Below are positions 54,012 through 64,000 of a stretch of 64,000 nt of DNA, in pieces. This DNA comes from Arthrobacter globiformis NBRC 12137. Its GTDB lineage: Bacteria; Actinomycetota; Actinomycetes; Actinomycetales; Micrococcaceae. Location: NCBI RefSeq assembly GCF_000238915.1, contig NZ_BAEG01000037.1:1-64000 (forward strand), written 5' to 3'. Position numbers and translations under genes: made by a program. The notes below the pieces were generated by a model. It saw only the letters and a program-made list of their open reading frames with translations. It ran no database searches and was not told the DNA's origin. Position 1 is the stretch's first letter, and every line of letters starts with the position of its first letter.

Positions 54012-55433
54012 ATGACAGTAGACGAAGCCAACCACGCCAACACTGTCGGAAGTTCCTGGCGGCGCGTGGTGACCCTTCTCGAACAGGACGACCGCGTTTC
54101 GCCCCGGCAGCGCGGCTTTGTCATCCTCGCGCAGGCCCAGGGCCTCATCGGTTCCACCCTTCTCGTCGCAGTCCCGAACGAGCTGACCCGGGAAGTGCTC
54201 CAGACGCAGGTCAAGGACGCTCTCGATGACGCGCTCCGCAACGTCTTCTCGGATGACATCCGCTGCGCGATCGACGTGGACACCGATCTGGTGCCCATCC
54301 ACGAGGAGCCGGAACCCGCCGTCGAGCTTTCCCTCGCAAACGATCCGTCCATTGAGCAGAAGCCGCAGCCCATGCTGCCGAGCACCTCACACGAATTCGG
54401 CCGCCTCAACCCCAAGTACGTTTTCGACACCTTCGTGATCGGATCCTCCAACCGGTTTGCCCATGCCGCCGCCGTCGCCGTGGCGGAAGCCCCTGCCAAG
54501 GCGTACAACCCGCTGTTCATTTACGGTGACTCCGGCCTGGGCAAAACGCACCTGCTGCACGCCATCGGCCACTACGCCCGCCGCCTGTACAGCGGGATCC
54601 GCGTCAGGTACGTCAACTCCGAGGAATTCACCAACGACTTCATCAACTCGATCCGTGACGATGAAGGCGCCAGCTTCAAGACGACGTACCGCAACGTCGA
54701 CGTCCTGCTGATCGACGACATCCAGTTCCTGGCCGGCAAGGACCGGACGCTGGAGGAGTTCTTCCACACATTCAACTCGCTGCACAACAACAACAAGCAG
54801 GTGGTCATCACCTCGGACCAGCCGCCCAAGCTGCTGGCAGGCTTCGAGGACCGGATGAAATCCCGCTTCGAGTGGGGTCTGCTGACGGACATCCAGCCGC
54901 CTGAACTGGAAACCCGCATCGCCATCCTCCGGAAGAAGGCGCTCAGCGAAGGCCTCTCCGCGCCGGATGACGCGCTGGAGTACATCGCTTCGAAGATCGC
55001 CAGCAACATCCGCGAGCTCGAAGGCGCCCTCATCCGGGTGACGGCATTCGCCAGCCTCAACCGCCAGCCGGTGGATGTGGCCCTCGCAGAGATGGTGCTC
55101 AAGGACCTCATCACCGACGACGGCGCCCAGGAAATCACGTCGGGCCAGATCCTGCAGCAGACGGCCGACTACTTCAAGCTCAGCATGGAGGAGCTCTGCA
55201 GCAAGTCCCGGACCCGGACGCTGGTGACCGCGCGGCAGATCGCCATGTACCTGTGCCGCGAGCTGACCGACATGTCACTGCCCAAGATCGGCCAGGAGCT
55301 CGGCGGCCGCGACCACACCACCGTGATCCACGCTGACCGCAAAATCCGTGAGCTCATGGCTGAGCGGCGTGTGATTTACAACCAGGTTACTGAGCTCACC
55401 AACCGCATCAAGCAGCAGCAGCGCGACTCCTGA
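54012..55433 (+). CDS. dnaA: Chromosomal replication initiator DnaA
   Basis: A 473-residue initiator from the ATG at 54012; a TTG at 54009 has better spacing (8 bases) to GAGG and may be the true start. Domain I is at about 1-90, a short domain II linker at 90-130, the AAA+ domain with G-D-S-G-L-G-K-T at 172-179 and D-D-I-Q-F, and domain IV with G-R-D-H-T-T-V-I-H-A near 432. It binds TTATCCACA boxes and opens oriC. Domain II is shorter than in Streptomyces. Confidence 0.98.
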   Translation: MTVDEANHANTVGSSWRRVVTLLEQDDRVSPRQRGFVILAQAQGLIGSTLLVAVPNELTREVLQTQVKDALDDALRNVFSDDIRCAIDVDTDLVPIHEEPEPAVELSLANDPSIEQKPQPMLPSTSHEFGRLNPKYVFDTFVIGSSNRFAHAAAVAVAEAPAKAYNPLFIYGDSGLGKTHLLHAIGHYARRLYSGIRVRYVNSEEFTNDFINSIRDDEGASFKTTYRNVDVLLIDDIQFLAGKDRTLEEFFHTFNSLHNNNKQVVITSDQPPKLLAGFEDRMKSRFEWGLLTDIQPPELETRIAILRKKALSEGLSAPDDALEYIASKIASNIRELEGALIRVTAFASLNRQPVDVALAEMVLKDLITDDGAQEITSGQILQQTADYFKLSMEELCSKSRTRTLVTARQIAMYLCRELTDMSLPKIGQELGGRDHTTVIHADRKIRELMAERRVIYNQVTELTNRIKQQQRDS

Positions 55434-55970
55434 TCCGAGGTTCTTAACCTTATTAACAGGCGCGTGTGGATAACCCTGTGGACAGTTAAGGGGACAACCG
55501 CGGTTAATGGGCTTAAAACCCTTAAGCCGTCTGTGGATCACCGCAACCGGCCAAAAATGTTGTCCCCATCCACAGCCTGTTTAAAACGTGCCGAACCCAC
55601 AGTCCATGAACAGGGCTTAACCGCGGATCTGCACCGCGAAACCGGGTTATCCACAGTTTCCACAGCAGTTATTAACACTACTAATCCCAAAAAATTGAAG
55701 TCCCTCAAACAACAATCTCCATCCCCGACCTCCCCGCACCGGCCAAAGCACCGGCCACTTGGCCGCCGGCAGAGCCGGCGTCACTGGCGGGGATGGGGAA
55801 ATCCTTGTAGTTCCGGCTAAGCTGTCTGCAGCGCTCCCATCCCTGGGTTTGTTTGCGGTCGGCCATGCGTGGACCATGCAGGTCAAGGGCTTTGGGGGCA
55901 ACGGTCTTATGGGCTCCTTGCGAGTTCCCGTTCAGAAAATGGCAGCAGCAATGAAAGGCGGCACCCTTCC
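55434..55970. other. oriC: oriC, dnaA-dnaN interval
   Basis: The main actinobacterial origin location. Perfect DnaA boxes lie at 55465-55473 (reverse) and 55647-55655 (forward), with weaker ones at 55477-55485, 55532-55540, 55566-55574 and 55656-55664. AT-rich tracts at 55437-55460 and 55664-55700 are candidates for unwinding. No gene is present. Confidence 0.88.
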
Positions 55971-57095
55971 GTGAAGTTCAGAGTCGAACGGGACGTCCTG
56001 GCAGAAGCCGTCACATGGACAGCCCGGTCGTTGTCTCCGCGGCCGCCCGTACCCGTGCTCTCCGGCCTCCTTCTCAAGGCCGAATCCGGGACAGTCAGCC
56101 TGTCCAGCTTCGATTACGAGACCTCCGCTAGGCTTGAAATTCCTGCCGACATCAGGGAGGAAGGCACCATCCTGGTCTCCGGCCGCCTCCTGGCGGACAT
56201 CTGCCGCAGCCTGCCCTCAGCGCCGGTGGACATCGAAACCGACGGCAACAAAGTGACGCTCACCTGCCGCCGAAGCAGCTTCCACCTGGCAACCATGCCC
56301 GAGGCCGAGTACCCGCCGTTGCCTGCCCTGCCCACCATCACCGGAACCGTCGCAGGTGACGCGTTCGCCCAGGCCGTCTCCCAGGTGATCATCGCCGCGA
56401 GCAAGGACGACACCCTTCCGATCCTCACTGGCGTGCGGATGGAGATCGAGGACGACCTCATCACCCTCCTGGCCACGGACCGTTACCGGCTCGCCATGCG
56501 GGAAGTTCCCTGGAAGCCCGTCACACCGGGCATCTCCACCAGTGCCCTGGTCAAAGCCAAGACGCTGAACGAGGTTGCCAAGACTTTGGGCGGCAGCGGT
56601 GACATCAACCTCGCCATTGCCGACGACGACAGCCGCCTTATCGGCTTTGAGAGCGGCGGCCGCACCACCACGTCGCTGCTGGTCGACGGCGATTACCCCA
56701 AGATCCGCTCGCTGTTCCCGGATTCCACGCCGATTCACGCCACCGTGCAGACCCAGGAGCTCGTCGAGGCCGTCCGGCGCGTCTCGCTCGTGGCGGAACG
56801 CAACACCCCGGTCCGGCTCGCGTTCACCCAGGGCCAGCTGCACCTCGACGCCGGCACCGGCGAGGACGCCCAGGCCTCCGAAGAGCTCGAAGCACAGCTG
56901 TCCGGCGAAGACATCACCGTTGCCTTCAACCCGCACTACCTGGTTGAAGGCCTCAGCGTCATTGAAACCAAGTTTGTGCGCTTTTCCTTCACCACGGCAC
57001 CGAAGCCCGCCATGATCACAGCGCAGAACGACATCGAGGGCGAAGACCAGGACGACTACCGCTACCTCGTGATGCCGGTGCGCCTCCCCAACTAA
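55971..57095 (+). CDS. dnaN: DNA polymerase III sliding clamp (beta subunit)
   Basis: A 374-residue clamp from a GTG at 55971; upstream codons belong to the origin region. It starts V-K-F-R-V-E-R-D-V-L-A-E-A-V and shows three repeated clamp domains, with D-R-Y-R-L-A-M-R-E in domain II. The C-terminus ends Y-L-V-M-P-V-R-L-P, the protein-binding pocket region. It encircles DNA and tethers polymerase. Confidence 0.97.
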   Translation: MKFRVERDVLAEAVTWTARSLSPRPPVPVLSGLLLKAESGTVSLSSFDYETSARLEIPADIREEGTILVSGRLLADICRSLPSAPVDIETDGNKVTLTCRRSSFHLATMPEAEYPPLPALPTITGTVAGDAFAQAVSQVIIAASKDDTLPILTGVRMEIEDDLITLLATDRYRLAMREVPWKPVTPGISTSALVKAKTLNEVAKTLGGSGDINLAIADDDSRLIGFESGGRTTTSLLVDGDYPKIRSLFPDSTPIHATVQTQELVEAVRRVSLVAERNTPVRLAFTQGQLHLDAGTGEDAQASEELEAQLSGEDITVAFNPHYLVEGLSVIETKFVRFSFTTAPKPAMITAQNDIEGEDQDDYRYLVMPVRLPN

Positions 57096-57100
57096 CCCAC

Positions 57101-57168
57101 ACCCAACTAGGTAGCAGCTGAGGGGCTTCCCAGCGTTCAGAACGCCCTGAGCTGCTACCTAGTTGGGT
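57101..57168. terminator. 24-bp inverted repeat after dnaN, REP-like
   Basis: Arms 57101-57124 and 57145-57168 are complementary at 23 of 24 positions around a 20-base loop. The sequence starts ACCCAACTAGGTAGCAGC, which looks like a dispersed intergenic repeat rather than a simple terminator; no long T run follows. It may still end dnaN transcription. Confidence 0.75.
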
Positions 57169-57212
57169 GGACCGCCCATCCCTAACCATCCGCGCAGAAA
57201 AGAGTTCACACG

Positions 57213-58097
57213 GTGCATATCGGACTGATCGGCCTTGGAAAAATGGGTTTCAACATGCGCGAACGGCTGCGCAAAGGCGGGATCGAAGTCACTGGCTTCG
57301 ACCGCAACCCCGAGGTTACCGATGTCGCCACCACGGACGAACTCATCGCCGCCCTTCCTGCGCCCCGCCTCATCTGGGTTATGGTTCCTTCCGGTGAAAT
57401 CACCGACGCCGTCATCACCGAGCTCGGTGCCAAACTGGAGCCCGGCGACATGGTGATCGACGGCGGCAACTCCCGCTTCACCGAGGACCAGAAGCACGCC
57501 GCGGCCCTGGCCGAAAAGGGAATCCGCTTCGCTGACTGCGGCGTCTCCGGCGGAGTCTGGGGCCTTCAGAACGGCTACGGGCTCATGGCCGGGGGCGACG
57601 CCGAGGACATCGAGCGCGCCCTTCCCGTCTTTGATGCGCTCCGACCCGAAGGCGACCGCGCGGACAGCTTCGTCCACGTGGGCGGCGTCGGCGCAGGCCA
57701 CTACGCCAAGATGGTGCACAACGGCATCGAGTACGGCCTGATGCAGGCTTATGCGGAAGGCTACGAACTCCTCGCCGCCAAGGAAATCGTTACGGACCTC
57801 CCGGGAACCTTCCGGGCCTGGCAGAAGGGAACCGTCGTCCGGTCCTGGCTGCTGGACCTCATGGTGAAGGCCCTGGACGAGGATCCCGGACTGGCCTCGA
57901 TCGACGACTACGTCGAGGACTCCGGTGAAGGCCGCTGGACCGTGGAAGAGGCCATCGCCAATGCCGTGCCGGCCCCCGCCATTACCGCAGCACTCTTTGC
58001 CCGTTTCGCCTCCCGCGAGGACAACTCGCCGGCGATGAAAATGGTGTCCGCGCTGCGCCACCAGTTCGGCGGACATGCCACCCGTCCGGCCAAGTAA
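57213..58097 (+). CDS. gnd: 6-phosphogluconate dehydrogenase, decarboxylating (short form)
   Basis: A 294-residue enzyme starting with GTG. G-L-I-G-L-G-K-M-G-F-N-M binds NAD(P); V-I-D-G-G-N-S and D-C-G-V-S-G-G-V-W-G bind substrate, and H-Y-A-K-M-V-H-N-G-I-E-Y-G holds the catalytic lysine. It converts 6-phosphogluconate to ribulose 5-phosphate. It is the short (about 300-residue) class. Its place between dnaN and recF is usual in actinobacteria. Confidence 0.95.
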   Translation: MHIGLIGLGKMGFNMRERLRKGGIEVTGFDRNPEVTDVATTDELIAALPAPRLIWVMVPSGEITDAVITELGAKLEPGDMVIDGGNSRFTEDQKHAAALAEKGIRFADCGVSGGVWGLQNGYGLMAGGDAEDIERALPVFDALRPEGDRADSFVHVGGVGAGHYAKMVHNGIEYGLMQAYAEGYELLAAKEIVTDLPGTFRAWQKGTVVRSWLLDLMVKALDEDPGLASIDDYVEDSGEGRWTVEEAIANAVPAPAITAALFARFASREDNSPAMKMVSALRHQFGGHATRPAK

Positions 58098-58157
58098 GTC
58101 TGTGTCCGGGTTCCGGCCGTCTTCCGGACCGGCGGTTCCCAAGAATTCGAAGATCGC

Positions 58158-59360
58158 GTGTACCTAGAACACCTGTCCCTGACCGACTTCCGCAGTTACG
58201 CCCAGGTTGATCTCCGGTTTGACCCGGGCGTCACGGTTCTGGTCGGCTCCAACGGAATCGGCAAGACCAACCTGATGGAAGCCATCGGCTACCTGGCAAC
58301 CCTCAGCTCACACCGGGTCAGTGCCGACGGCCCGTTGCTCCGCTTCGGAACCGACCGCGCCCTGATCCGGGCAAAGCTGGTCCGGGGCGAACAGTCCACC
58401 ATCCTGGAGCTGGAGATCAACGGCGGCCGGGCAAACCGGGGCCGCATCAACCGCAGCAACCCCGTCCGGGCGCGCGATCTGCTGGGCATCTGCCACACGG
58501 TCCTGTTCGCTCCGGAGGACCTGGCGCTGGTCAAAGGCGATCCCTCGAACCGCCGCCGCTTCCTGGACGAGCTCCTGGTGAGCCTGGTTCCCCGGCACGC
58601 CGCCACCCGCAGCGACTATGACCGCGTGCTTAAACAGCGGAACGCACTGCTGAAGTCCGCACGGGCCGGAAAGTTCACCGCCGGCCACGAAGCCACCCTC
58701 GATGTCTGGGACCAGCACATGGCTCGCGCCGGAGCGGAGCTGCTCCATGCCAGGCTGGAACTCGTAGAGCGCCTGCGGCCGCACCTCAACAGTGCCTATG
58801 CCCAACTCACCGATGGCTCCAAGGCCGCGGATGCGGTCTACCGCTCAACTCTGCAGAACATGATGGACGACGACGGCGAGCCGGCCGGCGCTTCGACCGC
58901 ACCGTCAGAGCCGGGACAGCAGGCGGAGGATCTCCGCCTGCTGTCCGTGGATGACCTTGCCGAACGCTACGTGCAGGCCTTCGCGGCGTCCCGCCGCAAG
59001 GAACTCGAACGCGGCATCTCGCTGGTGGGTCCGCACCGGGACGAGCTGGAACTGGTGCTGGGGCAGGCCCCGGCCAAGGGCTACGCCTCGCACGGTGAAA
59101 CGTGGTCCATGTGCCTGTCCCTGCGGCTGGCGTCCTACTACGTCATGCTCGACGACGCCCGCACCGGAGGATCGGCGCCGATCCTCATCCTGGACGACGT
59201 TTTCGCCGAACTTGATGTCCAGCGGCGGCGTAAACTGGCCGCAATAGTTGCCGGCGCCGAGCAGGTGCTGGTGACCGCCGCCGTCGACGCCGATATTCCG
59301 GACGAGCTTGCGGGCCGGCGGGTGAAGGTAATCCCGGGAGGAATCGATGAACAGGGATAA
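58158..59360 (+). CDS. recF: DNA replication and repair protein RecF
   Basis: A 400-residue SMC-like ATPase from a GTG. Walker A G-S-N-G-I-G-K-T-N lies at about residues 30-38, and the late I-L-I-L-D-D-V-F-A-E-L-D is Walker B. It promotes RecA loading at gaps. Its end overlaps the next gene by 14 bases. Confidence 0.96.
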   Translation: MYLEHLSLTDFRSYAQVDLRFDPGVTVLVGSNGIGKTNLMEAIGYLATLSSHRVSADGPLLRFGTDRALIRAKLVRGEQSTILELEINGGRANRGRINRSNPVRARDLLGICHTVLFAPEDLALVKGDPSNRRRFLDELLVSLVPRHAATRSDYDRVLKQRNALLKSARAGKFTAGHEATLDVWDQHMARAGAELLHARLELVERLRPHLNSAYAQLTDGSKAADAVYRSTLQNMMDDDGEPAGASTAPSEPGQQAEDLRLLSVDDLAERYVQAFAASRRKELERGISLVGPHRDELELVLGQAPAKGYASHGETWSMCLSLRLASYYVMLDDARTGGSAPILILDDVFAELDVQRRRKLAAIVAGAEQVLVTAAVDADIPDELAGRRVKVIPGGIDEQG

Positions 59361-59904
59361 GGACGGCGGCCTGCAGCCAGGCCGCGATCCCGATGAAATC
59401 GATGCCGCCCAGGCTGCGCTGAACAGGATGCGTGAAGCAGCGGCCGCCCGTGGAGAGGTCCGTCGCAAGGCGCCGCGGGCAGGCGCCAGCCAAAAACCGC
59501 GCACCGCAGCCCAGGGAACGCGGGGCTTCAGCCAGTTCCACTCCACCGGACGCGACCCCCTGGGACTGGGTAAAGTCGTGGGCCGGCTGGTCGCCGAGCG
59601 AGGCTGGACCTCCCCGGTGGCCGTCGGATCGGTCATGGCCGAGTGGCCGGCGCTCGTGGGCCCTGAAATCGCAGCCCACTGCACGCCGGAAAGCTTCACC
59701 GACACCACCCTTCATGTCCGGTGCGACTCCACGGCCTGGGCCACGCAGCTGCGGCTGCTCAGCATAAGCCTGCTCGAAAAGTTCCGCACCGAACTCGGTG
59801 ACGGCGTGGTCACCAGCATCCAGGTGCTGGGCCCGTCAGCACCCAGCTGGCGCAAGGGCGGACGCACCGTCAACGGCCGCGGGCCCAGGGACACCTACGG
59901 ATAG
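59347..59904 (+). CDS. dciA: DciA family (DUF721) helicase-loading protein
   Basis: A 185-residue protein with a basic disordered N-terminus of about 70 residues and a C-terminal DUF721 domain: W-P-A-L-V-G-P-E-I-A-A-H-C near residue 99 and L-R-L-L-S-I-S-L-L-E-K-F near 138. DciA loads or recruits DnaB in bacteria that lack DnaC or DnaI. It overlaps recF and is followed by gyrB. Confidence 0.92.
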   Translation: MNRDKDGGLQPGRDPDEIDAAQAALNRMREAAAARGEVRRKAPRAGASQKPRTAAQGTRGFSQFHSTGRDPLGLGKVVGRLVAERGWTSPVAVGSVMAEWPALVGPEIAAHCTPESFTDTTLHVRCDSTAWATQLRLLSISLLEKFRTELGDGVVTSIQVLGPSAPSWRKGGRTVNGRGPRDTYG

Positions 59905-62424
<2,520 letters not shown>

Positions 62425-62482
62425 CGGTTTCCGCACTTGATATTCCCGAACTGACATATACCTGAAACGGAAAATACAGACT

Positions 62483-64000
<1,518 letters not shown>

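Overview
The window is an origin-of-replication region of a high-GC actinobacterial chromosome, most like Arthrobacter/Pseudarthrobacter (Micrococcaceae). I infer this from the codon usage, the many GTG/TTG starts, the protein sequences and an order that parallels the mycobacterial oriC neighbourhood: cca, Nudix, murJ, kinase-like membrane protein, trxB, trxA, parB, parA, rsmG, jag, yidC, yidD, rnpA, rpmH, dnaA, dnaN, gnd, recF, dciA, gyrB, gyrA. No prophage, transposase, CRISPR array, rRNA or tRNA was seen.

Layout. 1-6.4 kb: CGNR regulator, small membrane proteins, a MATE exporter, DoxX, an AztD-like zinc lipoprotein with a metal-type operator, and a double-hotdog thioesterase. 6.5-13.2 kb: dnaB and the rpsF-ssb-rpsR-rplI cluster, separated by two membrane-anchored L7/L12-like proteins, a zinc-ribbon protein, an FMN reductase and a DUF1801 protein; the dnaB upstream region carries a cluster of DnaA boxes. 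13.4-24.8 kb: YnfA, amino acid permease, M18 aminopeptidase, secreted intradiol dioxygenase, an ABC transporter/two-component operon, a PAP2-DAG kinase fusion and an MFS transporter. 24.8-31.6 kb: ABC-F ATPase, penicillin-binding lipoprotein, FAD oxidoreductase and a GT87-type membrane protein. 31.6-32.4 kb: an AT-richer patch with two tiny ORFs that have strong ribosome binding sites. 32.4-40.8 kb: phosphatase, CCA-adding enzyme, Nudix hydrolase, lipid II flippase MurJ, a kinase-remnant/discoidin protein, and trxB-trxA behind a textbook SigR-type promoter.

40.9-47.7 kb: a 6.8-kb stretch with no credible gene, holding eight perfect parS sites (GTTTCACGTGAAAC), one near-match, strong hairpins and a cluster of DnaA boxes with more perfect boxes than either classical oriC interval. 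It abuts parB-parA, and a ninth perfect parS lies inside parA. This looks like a dedicated non-coding ParB-loading region, possibly with a DnaA-titration or accessory-origin function. It is the most unusual part of the window.

47.7-64 kb: the partition, membrane-insertion and RNase P genes run leftwards and dnaA to gyrA run rightwards, both away from oriC, whose DnaA boxes flank dnaA. Together these genes handle initiation (DnaA, DnaN, DnaB, DciA, SSB), topology (GyrAB), repair (RecF), segregation (ParABS) and envelope growth (MurJ, PBP, YidC). gyrA is cut by the window end.
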